Assembly: GCA_947179485.1 (NCBI GenBank)
Contig: OX359245.1
Span: forward strand, 25,841,067 to 25,905,066
DNA from: Allacma fusca
Lineage: Eukaryota > Arthropoda > Collembola > Symphypleona > Sminthuridae
Direction of reading: 5' to 3'
DNA: 64,000 bases
The notes under the pieces were generated by a model that had not been told where the DNA came from, did not search any database, and saw nothing but the letters and a program-made list of their open reading frames with translations. Made by a program: the position numbers and the translations under genes. Below, piece after piece: positions 52,362-63,020 of the stretch (the stretch's first letter is position 1; every line of letters starts with the position of its first letter).

Positions 52362-53436
52362 TCAACCAAAAACCATGACGGGCTTGAAATTCGCCTTCCC
52401 TCCGTACCACTCTGGAAGTTGGCTCCGGGGTATTTTTTTCAACATCCTTGGGATCCATTGATTAGCGTTAGTCCCAAAAATCATAAATTTTTCAAATTCC
52501 TGTCCCAACACTGGTTTCAGGATAGTCAGTAGCTTCTCAGCAACAAAATTGACTATAAAGAAAGTTGTTTTACTCTTACATTTCACACGAAATCAAATTG
52601 TTTAATATTCAATTTTTGAACGTTTTCTTAGAAAACTCACCGTTCACAGCGTAAACTTCACTGGCAAACCTTGTCGCGATGGTTATTAACTTTAGCTTTT
52701 TAATGACAAAGCTAACAGCTGGAAATTTACAGACATATAAAATGCAATAACGTATTTTATCTATAAATAGGTGACAATGGCAGACACAATTGTATTTACC
52801 CACCTTGAAGGGAATTCAATTGATGGAAACTATACCCATTGGCATCAATGATCACGACGAACTCTGTCACGGGGTCTTCCGAGGTGGAACGTGTTTTGGT
52901 GCTGTCAAGGAAATTCCAAATGGCCGTGTCAATATGTTTGTCCAAATTTGCCGCAACGTCTTCTCCTTTTTCCAGAGCAGATCGGATATCCCACTTCCCA
53001 AATTCCAGGATCCATACTAAAGGAATTCTTATTTTAAGGTATAGGATTTATTTATTCATTAGTTTAAAATGTATTGAGTAAGAAAGCAGTCCTAAGAACA
53101 CACTTGGACGGTTATCCTCATCAAACCCACTGAGGTAGTATGGGTAGTTCGTTCGGATGTCCGCTGGGGGTTTCCACGAACTCAAGTCGGAGTCGAACAA
53201 ATGCTGGAGAAATTATACAATATCTCAATATAGAAATATTTCAATATTTTCTGTAAAAATTCAATAATAAAATATAATTCTATGAATTTTCTTGAAAGTA
53301 AAGTTAATTTACGTGATTTTACCTGGAGTTCCGCGGGAATTTCTTCCTTTGGGATTTGACAGTTTACTAACAGAGAGAATGTTATTGAAATATACAAAAT
53401 GAGAGTACACTGATGAACAATAATTATTACAGTCAT
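52362..53436 (-). CDS. CRAL-TRIO (Sec14-like) lipid-binding protein with signal peptide
   Basis: Five exons, 53436-53323, 53203-53104, 53016-52804, 52718-52641 and 52552-52362, join in frame to 231 residues. The start is a hydrophobic signal peptide (ILYISITFSLLVNC). The rest is a CRAL-TRIO fold: YYLSGFDEDNRP, WILEFGKWDIR, FVVIIDANGYS, then LLTILKPVLGQEF and LPEWYGG at the C-terminus. Relatives (SEC14-like, alpha-TTP, CRALBP) bind small lipids in the cytosol and usually have a CRAL-TRIO-N helical domain, which is nearly absent here. Export would be unusual. Whether the hydrophobic N-terminus is cleaved or acts as an anchor is not known. Confidence 0.87.
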
Positions 53437-54950
53437 AGTTTTCGTAGATATTTATTTAGGTGGTTGATGTTGAAGCAAATTTACACCGTGTATAGTAAAA
53501 GAACAACTGAAACAAGCGACACTGTCCCTCCGGGATGTACAGAACAGTAATCGCTGAATGTGATTTAATAGAAATAACTAAAGTAATTTCAGGGGAAAAC
53601 GCATCATAAAAATCTATGTGCATACACAATAAAATCTTGTTTGATCGCCATCGACTAACCAAACAAGAATATTAAAGTTCTCTTGTTCTCCTACTCAGGA
53701 TCTATTACATATACATACACGCCTGGGTTGAGATGAACATTATAAGTTACAAGGTTAGTGTCAAGTTCAACTTTCAGCTTTTCTCAGTATAGTATTTAAA
53801 AAATGTCACAAGGTTGTTTCTAACAGTGTAGAAAAATTCATAATTGTGGGTTATGTATTTGTACAATGGAAACTCCTACTGCCGTAGTGTAGTTCCCAAA
53901 TTACTGATTCTCACAAAAAGTCTTGAACTTGCTATGTTTAACTTGTATGGCTTATAAGAGAAATTAATAGGATACAGAGTGAATAGATATAGATAAATAA
54001 GTACGTGCAGGAAATTCCTGGCCAGACACTTGTTTTCAAGGATTACCAGGAAACTTCATCACGTAATGATTGACAGTCAACAGTAAGTATAAGTATATAA
54101 TTATGACTATATACCTGTGTTGAAGTGATTTGTGTTCAAAATAAAAAGATAAAATACCTCCGTTTATATGTTATACATACATGGCAGTGTGTAATAATTA
54201 GCATTTTAAATATTTTCCTGTGAACGAGAGGTTAAACAGGAATGCGAAGATTGTGGAATCTACAGTAGTAACATAATTGTCTGCTATTACGAATTCCGAA
54301 TTAGGACATAAGTGCATAAAATAGTTCAATAAATTATATTGCACAAAGTTATCCCACTGGAAAATTTTGTGCGCAACCCACGTTGTGCCCACAGTTGTTT
54401 CGAAAATTTGGATTGTACACAATTACACAATTGTGAGAAAAAAAATGCAGCTCCGATGAATGATTTTGAGAGGAGGAGTATCCCACAATGGACTCATGCA
54501 ACTTGTGGGCAAACTTGTGTAATAAATTTTTTCGATTGCGCACATTTTTTCAAATGTGATCAATGACATTCTGCAACAATAAATATCCAGTACGTACTAG
54601 TTTCAAATAATAATAATATTTTTTCACAAACCATCCGTGCAGGAGATTGGTTGAAATTAAGTGTCAGGTTGTGTAAAGGAAACCTGCAAACTCGCAAAGA
54701 AAATCAACATCAAATTTACTGAGATTAATTTTAGCCTCAGACATTGTTTGTATGAAAACATCATTTATATGCTTTTGCAAATTCCCTTCACAAAGGCTGT
54801 TTATTTTTAATTTGAAAACACTTACTGGCAAGAAAGCGTCATTTTATTTGCAAACATGATAGCAAAATGTTCAGTTTATTCTAAAATCCATGGACAAACG
54901 TATAGGGAAATTTTGTAAACGTTATCAATTAAATGTTCAGTAAAATTGTG
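53437..54950. other. Gene-free intergenic stretch
   Basis: Between the CRAL-TRIO gene start and the 3' end of the carboxylesterase-like gene. A Cys-rich open frame at 54339-54566 was considered and rejected; nothing else supported. Confidence 0.45.
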
Positions 54951-57900
54951 TCAATGTTTTTTATGTTTATTATCCCTTTTTCGTTGCTTTCTCATAGCAG
55001 CATTAAATGTGGTAGTCCAAAAATCCACTCCGGCTGTGAATGGCTCTGTAACCAATGAGGTATCTTCTCCTATTCGATAGTATTTGATCAGATTATGATT
55101 TTCTACATCGGATGCGGAAACCTGCTCCCATGCCCTTTCGGAACCCCATTGAGCTGTCGGTTTCCTATGTAGCAAACAACAATGTTTATTGCCAAATAAA
55201 TTGATGTGATAAAAAAATCCTCACTTACTTGTCCCTTGCAAAGGAAGCAATTAGAGAGATGATGTGCTTCAAAAGTGTATCAGCTGAAGTCCTCTGGTGA
55301 TAGTCGCTAACCATTTTCAAGGAATTAGATACAATATTCGGAGACCCGTCCATTGCTGCGTCCACTAAGAAAGATACAAATTTGATTGAAAGGCTTCTGC
55401 AAACAATTTTCATAGTAGGGCCCAAGAAAGGCACAAAATTTGACACAACGACATTCTCTTATTTTGGGGGAAAATAAAATTATGGCAAACACGAAATGTG
55501 CAGACCTTGGTTCCTACAAATAAATACTTACAGGTTGTCTCTTACAGCAAGAGTATCTGTATCTTAAATATCCTTAAAAAATGTGAGTTAAAAGACTATC
55601 AATTAAAAAAAGAAAAGTATGTATTTTGAGCAACGATGTTAATATAACACCCCCGTGATATGAAGGCTCACCTTTCCGATGGGTTTCAAACGAGTCAGAT
55701 TGGCTGCTATCGATAAGAAAGGGAAAGACTGGGACGCTCCTTGCCAGTAGGGAAACGGTTTTTCTCATTCCATAGTTGATTATCCGATCCGCCAGAGCCC
55801 TCCTCAGTACGTCCTGGTTATTCTCATCGATGTCTTTCCCATTGAAATAAAAATTGCGCACTTGTTTCGAAATATAATTTACGACAGAGCTGCTAAAGTT
55901 GACGTAGTACGAATTATATTCAAATAAAATCGGGAAAAGCTTCTTCCACTTCAGATTCATTTTACGAAGAACCCTGGGATGAGCGGAGATGTCTGCAGAA
56001 AGTAGAATATTTTTTAATGAGATTTCCAGTGGTACATATAGCCCCACGGTTGATGTCAACAAAACACTTACATGTGACCCTTTTGAAAATATCTTCATTT
56101 TCCGTCACCCCGATCAAGACCGGGACATTATTTTGGATCCCGGACTTATTCTGCAAACTGACGTAGGGGTGCTCTGTAATGAACGCGCCAGGGAAATCTG
56201 GCTCCACAACTGGAGCAAAAGGGGCGAAAGGATGTGGACCTTTTGCCTATTTGTAAGATTAGCATTTGAGTTTGTGAAGTATGGTGTGTTGGAATTGTTG
56301 TGTTAATCAGTAATACAACAAACCAAATATTTTGTTAAGGTACCATTAACTTTTTCATCCCGTCCAAAATTTCCACGGTTGTTTTTCTCAGTAAACAGTC
56401 CAATAATGCTCCGGAATTTTTGTAAGGGCAGTTGACTGCTTTTGCAAGCTTCTTTGCGCTATGTAATGGTGTTTTCGATACACCCCATGGCACAAGTGCG
56501 CTTCCACTGTGAAGGATAGCGCCGTGGAATAGGCCAGTGCTCTTTTTCGATAGCATATGAATATTTGCGGACACAGCCCCTGCTCCATTTCCTATAATAA
56601 CGACATTCTTCGGTGAGCCTCCGAATACCTGGATATTGGTCTGTATCCATTGTAAAGCCATGTTTTGATCCTTGAGGCCGAAGTTGCCAGGGATGACTTT
56701 ATCCCCAGTGCTTAAAAATCCTGTTGGAATAAATAAATAGTTCAAGAATTATTATGATTCATTTTAATTGGGATAGTCCTGATCCAAGGTGGAAGATCTA
56801 CCGAAAGGTCCCACACGGTATTTAATTGTAACGAAAACTACGTCCTCATCCATCATGTAAGAGTCCAAGAAACTGCCCCTGCTACTGAGTGCGAATACAC
56901 CGCCATGTAAATATACCAAGACGGGAAAGTTGGAACCATTTTTAGCGGCTGGACTAGGACTAGTCGATTCAATGTTGGGGTCTGAAGTGTCTGGAGTTGG
57001 ACCAACTGTTTCATCCATGGTTACCTCCGCTGGCGTGTATATATTCAAGGTTAAGCAGTCCTCAATACCTCTTCGTTTGTGGGTGAACCACGTAACGTAT
57101 GCACATTCGGGCCCATCTTCTGTTGCCACCAAAATCCCTTTCCATTTGGTTGCCACAGCTGGAGCCTTCAATCCCGGCAAAAACATATGTTAAAAATACA
57201 TGGAATCTTTGAGCTTAATGTTTTCTAAAAAATATACGAGCTGAATTTTTTCCAAAATGTGTATGATTCACGACACATGCCCTAAATTCCCCATCACAAT
57301 CGAAATTGTTGACCTTCCAAGGGTAGGTCACCCTCAGGGTCATGTGTTGATCTATTAATTCTCACCCGATTTTTGTTTCAAATTTGGTACAGTTTTGTTA
57401 TTAGATACCTGGACATTTTTGTACATTTGTTCAAATGTTGATATGTGTGGCCTCTATAGGTCAAATTATTTAGCAAGGGAATATTGCACCTTTAGTCTGA
57501 GATTTTATGTTAAAAAATTTAACCTCTGGAAGGCACTCATCAAATATCGGGAAATGCAAAAAACTTCCTTGAATTATTTTTTAAACCATGAAGAAAATGG
57601 GGTCAGAATTACGAACACACTAGGTTTTTGGGTGACACATACAAATTCACTCCAAGGTTGACCTAAAGTGGGCAGGTCGAAAATTTTGATTCCATGGGAT
57701 ATTTAGGGGATGTGCCGCCAATCCTGCATTCAAAAATACTGGGTGTATAATATGTTATATAAATATATGTAATAAAAAAGTATGAACTTATTATTTTTCA
57801 CATTTAAATTGGTTTCAGTGGAATCCATTTTATTATAAATAGCAAGCTTTCGAACAACAACTGTGTTCATCTTCGGGCTATATACAACTAACTGCTAAAT

Positions 57901-58265
57901 TACGAAATTTTTGAATATCTTTTACATTCAAAAATTTAAAAAATGAACTTATTTACGAAGCAAAATCAATTTACAATTAAGGTAAGATTATTGGAAAGTA
58001 TTGTGAACATTGTCTATAATTAATTTACAATGGTTATCTTTGTTTAGAGTCTTTATGAAAAATATACACATACTTGAAACCTCCCTGCCTCAGCGTATGG
58101 AACGTTCAAAAAGGCCGAATATGATCGTCCAGCTTGAGACTTTAAAATCTTCCCTTGCAACTGGCCTTGACCAACCTTAACTATCTCGGAGGCATGTTCA
58201 GCTGCTATAATACTTTGGTTGACGGAAATGAACAACAGCAAACTGAGAAATGCGCTAAACCCCAT
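54951..58265 (-). CDS. Catalytically dead carboxylesterase/cholinesterase-like secreted protein
   Basis: Seven exons, 58265-58074, 57165-56802, 56720-56344, 56246-56072, 55992-55672, 55364-55229 and 55164-54951, join in frame to 592 residues. A signal peptide (FSAFLSLLLFISVNQSIIAA) precedes family landmarks: LNVPYAEA, EDCLTLNIYTP, VYLHGGVFAL (oxyanion region), GNFGLKDQNMALQWIQTNI, FGGSPKNVVIIG and GLFHGAILHSGSA. The nucleophile elbow, normally GESAG, reads GNGAG, with Gly231 in place of Ser, and no GxxH motif of the catalytic His is seen. The protein should therefore be inactive, like neuroligin, neurotactin or glutactin, which use this fold for adhesion. No membrane segment follows; the C-terminus is strongly basic (RKQRKRDNKHKKH). 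Confidence 0.9.
57233..57749. mobile_element. Probable TIR element in intron 1 of the carboxylesterase-like gene
   Basis: Imperfect long inverted repeats: GACACATGCCCTAAATTCCC near 57270 is mirrored by GGGATATTTAGGGGATGTGC near 57700, and similarity continues outward to TATAC-type ends and inward to GACCT-rich blocks. A TA target duplication is possible but not clean. The open frame inside shows no similarity to a transposase, so it looks non-autonomous. Confidence 0.5.
57795..57905. mobile_element. Possible Penelope-like retroelement remnant
   Basis: The string AAGCTTTCGAACAACAACTG followed by GTTCATCTTCGGGCT resembles sequence I associate with the ends of Penelope-like elements. It is short and isolated, within the same intron 1, so this is only a suggestion from memory. 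Confidence 0.25.
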
Positions 58266-58530
58266 GATGGTATTTTTTATTCGGATGGACTGCAAAAGAA
58301 TCGACTTGCCATGTCATCTCCACTAATTTCAACAGTGTTTACACATAACAATACCTGCACGAGCTAGGCGTACAATTAAAAGGAAAACATGTGAATATCA
58401 AAACATCATTCATTACTGTTAAAAACATTCCATGTACAAACCATTACTGGATACAAATTCATTCACACTGTCCGCTGTTAATTGTAACTGATCATGTCCT
58501 TGTATTTACATTGTATATATTTATCTATAC

Positions 58531-59072
58531 TAGGGGTGAGCATAAAGAGGCAACGAGACGAGAATCTCGTTTGTCTCGTTCTTTATGCATCAACGAGAGA
58601 GGACGAGACATCTCGTTTTATTAACCGAGAAAATCGTTTGAAATTATGTAATTCTTACTGGAGTAAGTAACAAATTGAAAATTCGACCGTTTTGCTTTAT
58701 CAATTAGATAATTATGAGATTTTTTCAACTCTTGATCCTAATTTTTACTGTTGAACATGTTCACTTATATTTTCAAGAACTTTATTCGCTTTCTTTAATA
58801 GCTCATACCCAAAAATAATCAACTTGCGTTTTGTGATTGTTTCGCGTGGGAAAATTGAATATACTTGCATGTTGTGTCGCCAGATTTTGCAAAAAATTAC
58901 AATTAAGTATTATATAGTTCAATAAAAACCATATTTTTGCCCTGTCTCGTTTGTCTCGGTTTTTGATTACTCTCGCTATTCTCGTTTTCAAAATATCTCG
59001 TTCTCGTATTTTTTTCAAAAACCGAGAACGAGGCAAACGAGAATTTTAAAACCAGCGAGACACTCACCCCTA
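58531..59072. mobile_element. TAGGGGTGAG-family hAT-like MITE, copy 3
   Basis: A 542-bp copy in inverted orientation relative to copies 1 and 2, beginning TAGGGGTGAGCATAAAG and ending CACTCACCCCTA. CTCGTT arrays are retained at both ends. The flanks (CTATAC / CCATAC) show only a decayed duplication, so it is older or rearranged. It lies just upstream of the carboxylesterase-like gene. Confidence 0.88.
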
Positions 59073-60487
59073 CCATACGTTCTTGAAATATTTTACTTCT
59101 AGTATGAGGGGGTGGTAGATGCACGCGAACCACCTTTACCAACCTTAACTTGCTATTACTTTACCAATAAATAAACAGCACTCAAAACAATAGCTATACC
59201 TTGTTTTGAAATGACCATGTGTACAGCTGTGATGCTTTTAAATGCCGCAACCTACTGTAGAGAACTAACTGGAAAGCCAATTATTGCTTGGCTGTAACCC
59301 ACAAATTTATTTCTCATTTACCATTTTAGCATTTGCCTGGTATATGTTTTATGCGCCGTCTTTTATATCGAATTATGCTAGCTTCTTACTATTACCACAC
59401 GTCATACTCAGTAATTCATAAATGTTTCCCCAAACATATTTTGAAATATTTGTTTTTTCTTGGGGAAATCTGTCTGAAGTTTCCCCTGAATGACCCTTGT
59501 TGCGTCTGCACGTTGTAAGACCGAGCTTGAGCTGGACTTTGGATGGTTCCCCAAGCTTACATGTTTTTGACCCACACGGTTTTTTTACGGAGCTGATTTT
59601 GAAAAAACTCCGTGGCACTGGTGGCTACTTTGCTCTTCAGCGTCTTATTCAGGTCGATATAAGACCTCCGTCCCTAGATCGTCTTTACATTCAGTTATAT
59701 TGGTAGTTCCAGAAACATACGTAAGTAGTACGATTAAATATGTATATTTATACACACACTTATATTTACACACAACAACCATTTCAACCATACATCAACC
59801 TTTCATTTCTTATGAGTAGCATACATTTCCATTTCACAAAAGTACACGTTTTTTACACTTCCGTTCAGACTTCAAGCCTATCATTCACTCTTAGTATTAA
59901 AATCAATTATGTTGTTTCGTTTGAACATTTCTACCTCCTAACTCTTGCCTAAGTAAGAGTAAATTCCAAAATCAAACTGTCAATCACATTGGCATGTAGG
60001 ACAACCGGATACTCCATCAGCGTTTCCAGCTGTGGAGAGTGAGGTACATATTTCGCAATGACCATGATCTCGGCAGATCATTGCCTTACCTTGCATTTGT
60101 CAAAGACGGGATGCTTGTAAATAATTCTGAGCTGCAATCATCTTCAGAGATGACAAGAAAAGCTCACAATCAGTTAGCAGTAAGATAAAGTACGGATTCG
60201 GAACTCTCACCATTAACATTAAAACTATGCATATTCCCAACAACAGTAATGGTTCTATTATTAAAATTAATATTTCTAACAATAATTCATTAAGAGCGTT
60301 TAGGCACTCTGTTTTTTTTATTTGTGGTGGCTTGTAAATATTAATTATTAACATAGGTTTTATTTTAAATTATCATTTAAATGAATTTTCCTCGACTTAC
60401 TTTTGGAAAGTTGTATTAATTTTTATTATTATTTTATATTTTCAATAATTTCTAATGTAGAATCCTGAACCTCCCTTCAGTCAACTG
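59073..60487. other. Gene-free intergenic stretch
   Basis: Several open frames of 60-85 codons occur, but none has splice linkage or a recognisable domain. Confidence 0.45.
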
Positions 60488-61242
60488 TCACACTTCCAGG
60501 ACTGACACATCCTTGTGATGGCAACTATCTTGATTTTTAAAATCGTTTGAATAGATGTGAATCAAAGATATTAGGAAAGTGTAGAGAGTGCCAAGCAAAG
60601 TATCAAATAAGAGTAAATCCTCAATGGGTAAATTAGCTGCACACACTGTCATCAAATTTACAACCAAAGATGTGACGGCAAGGGTCATCCAGGTGGTCAA
60701 AGTGGGTGTGCTTGTCTGAAAGCATTGAACAAATATAATTGGATAATATTTTTTAAAACAAACATTTTTATAAAAGGAGATTTCTTGGAGACTCATTACC
60801 TTCTGTACGTTTAGTAGGACCAACTGGGTAATTGTTAGGATTACAAAGACACTTGTTACAGCCAAATTGAGAAAGTATGTAGTGATTGGGAAACCTAATT
60901 AGGGAGTTTTTCAAATGCGATTAACTTTGTACAAAGTTTGTGCAACTCAAGAATATATTTACATATAATGAATATTGAGAAAATACTGTCTATCGCTTCT
61001 TTCTGCTTGCGAATTCCGAGAGTAAAAATACTGAAGATCAAGGACCAGATCAGCAAAATTACTTGGAAAATCTGTCCAAAGGAGTATAATTTTTTAAAAA
61101 AGATTAACAATATTTGCACTTAGTTCTACATAAATCAATACAACAACAACAATCAGTAAGCCAAATCAAAACTCACAGTGAAGATAACTATCGTAACATT
61201 TCTTGTGCCCCTACGGATTTCCTTTTCAACCTCTGTCTCCAT
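60488..61242 (-). CDS. Orphan multi-pass membrane protein, 165 residues
   Basis: Four exons, 61242-61177, 61071-60963, 60894-60800 and 60715-60488, join in frame. The protein begins METEVEKEIRRGTRN and then has four or five hydrophobic segments: IVIFTIFQVILLIWSLIF, an IFSIFIICFPITTYF/LAVTSVFVILTI region, WMTLAVTSLVVNLMTV and LLGTLYTFLISLIHIY. It ends in a polar tail (HHKDVSVLEV). Size and layout recall four-helix membrane proteins of the MARVEL or tetraspan type, but no defining motif is seen, so no family is claimed. Confidence 0.62.
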
Positions 61243-63020
61243 TACACGTTTTTTGTATGAATTTTTTCCCAAAAGTATAGTGGAGTAAAGGATTTCCCTT
61301 AAATTGTGTACATCTCACAAAACACTTAACTTTTTCAGATATAGATAAGGAAAATTTCTAGGAGAATTTCTATGAATATTTTTTTTAAACTATAGTAAAA
61401 GATTCGAACCATTTAAAAATTGGAGACTAAAACTGGTCTTAAAATCCCCAAGACTATTTAGCACTATAAAAGCATTTTTATTATTTAATTCATATTACGG
61501 ACATTGAGCTAACAGCTCGGTACCACTGCACACACATACATAGATAACATATATGTCGTTAACACATTGTTCAAGTATTTATGAAGCTTTAGATGTTTTA
61601 TTTGAATTTCACAAAGATAAATTTGCAAAACAAAAGCTATACAATGTAATATTGTATTATGCAATTAAAATGAAGCAAATATTTGAATAAGTATGTTAAC
61701 ATTGTTCTAACTTATTGTCTCCAATTTCAATTTTGAAATGATCGTTCACAAATGACGTCACTAATTGTAAGTATTTCGATTTTTAGCACCCATCTAACCC
61801 GTTGTCACTTTTCACCAAACAAGACACGTACCCTCGAAAGTGACGTCACGTCAAGACGCCAAACATGTATTTGTGCATTTAATTCCCTCGCTTACTAAAA
61901 AAATTAAAACATTTGAGGGTGCTAAAACGTTCCCGTTTCAAAGCAATTGTAATGTTACAAGTCTACTCACCCTATCACTATGTCACAAAAATCATAATTT
62001 CGTCTAACCACCTACCCACTAGTTCCGTGACGTCATTTGTGAACGCTTTCAAATCTCAAATGCTATTACACTGGCGTAAAAAAATAGTTTGCCGGAAGAC
62101 GCCGTTAGCATGTTTGTACATTAAGATTTATTTGAGCTATATTTCTATTATTCTCTTTTGGTTAACGTGACCCTAATAAACGTGGAAATAATGGTTCGAT
62201 AAAAATATCCGACCTGCAAGCTAGTGACACACATTTGCCTGCAAAGTTAATATTTACAGCGTTACCAGCTGAAATCATTGGGCAACCCCTTAATTGTCAA
62301 ATTCCACTGACTGGTTTATTCCCAGAAATATTGTCATCGTTTCGTCATTTGCAATTAATAATCCCTCTTTCCGGAAACTTTAGACCCATTTTCGTATTTT
62401 ATTTAGCAATAACAGTTTAGCATATCAACACTAGAAATTCATTCTATTATTGGGTAATTCAAAACAATAGCGAGTAAATCCATATTCTAGAAAATATATT
62501 GACGCCGCTCATATATGATTATCTACTATTCAAGTCTGTGGTCAAGAAACCCAGAAATTAAGCTAACAATCTGTCATTCCGGCTGCATACATATTTCCAT
62601 AGGACCTCCTTTATCTTGCTCGGATAATTTAATGATATGGGTTACATCAACGAACCACTTTTTGTTTCTAGGAAACTTAGTTTAATTATGTAATTACAAA
62701 CCATGATGAGATACGCAAGCGTATAATATAAGTTAGCAAAAATTACCGAGTTATTATGTCTTTATGTTACTGAAATTGTATATGGTGGTTATGGCCAATT
62801 TCTACATTAGGCATTATAAATTTGAATTGTGGAAATGACAGGTTATTATAAGTTATGACGAAACATTATCCAGGAACCACTTCATATTCACTTCCATTAT
62901 ATCCACAGAGCTATTTAAAATCATTTGAATTTGCTCATTCCTGAAATATTGTTCAGACGTACTACTAACATTTATTTGCGTGTTGAGGATACTTAGAAAA
63001 TTGACTCCTGAATATAAATC
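61243..63020. other. Intergenic region between divergent genes
   Basis: Contains the inverted-repeat element near 61.7-62.05 kb and the presumed promoters of the orphan membrane protein (minus) and the receptor (plus). No other gene seen. Confidence 0.5.
61729..62055. mobile_element. Probable short TIR element rich in TGACGTCA
   Basis: GTTCACAAATGACGTCAC (61745-61762) is exactly mirrored by GTGACGTCATTTGTGAAC (about 62027-62044), and weaker symmetry extends outward through TTTGAAA. A further GTGACGTCACG occurs between them near 61840. The exact ends and target duplication were not resolved. Non-coding. Confidence 0.6.

Noticed and set aside
54339-54566. Plus-strand Cys-rich 75-codon frame (CAHSC, TCGQTC).
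   Set aside because: No signal peptide, no splice partner, and the cysteines arise from repeated TTGTG/CACAA-type low-complexity motifs.
57395-57661. 88-codon plus-strand frame inside the esterase-gene intron.
   Set aside because: It lies within a probable inverted-repeat element, has no transposase similarity and no codon signature I can support.
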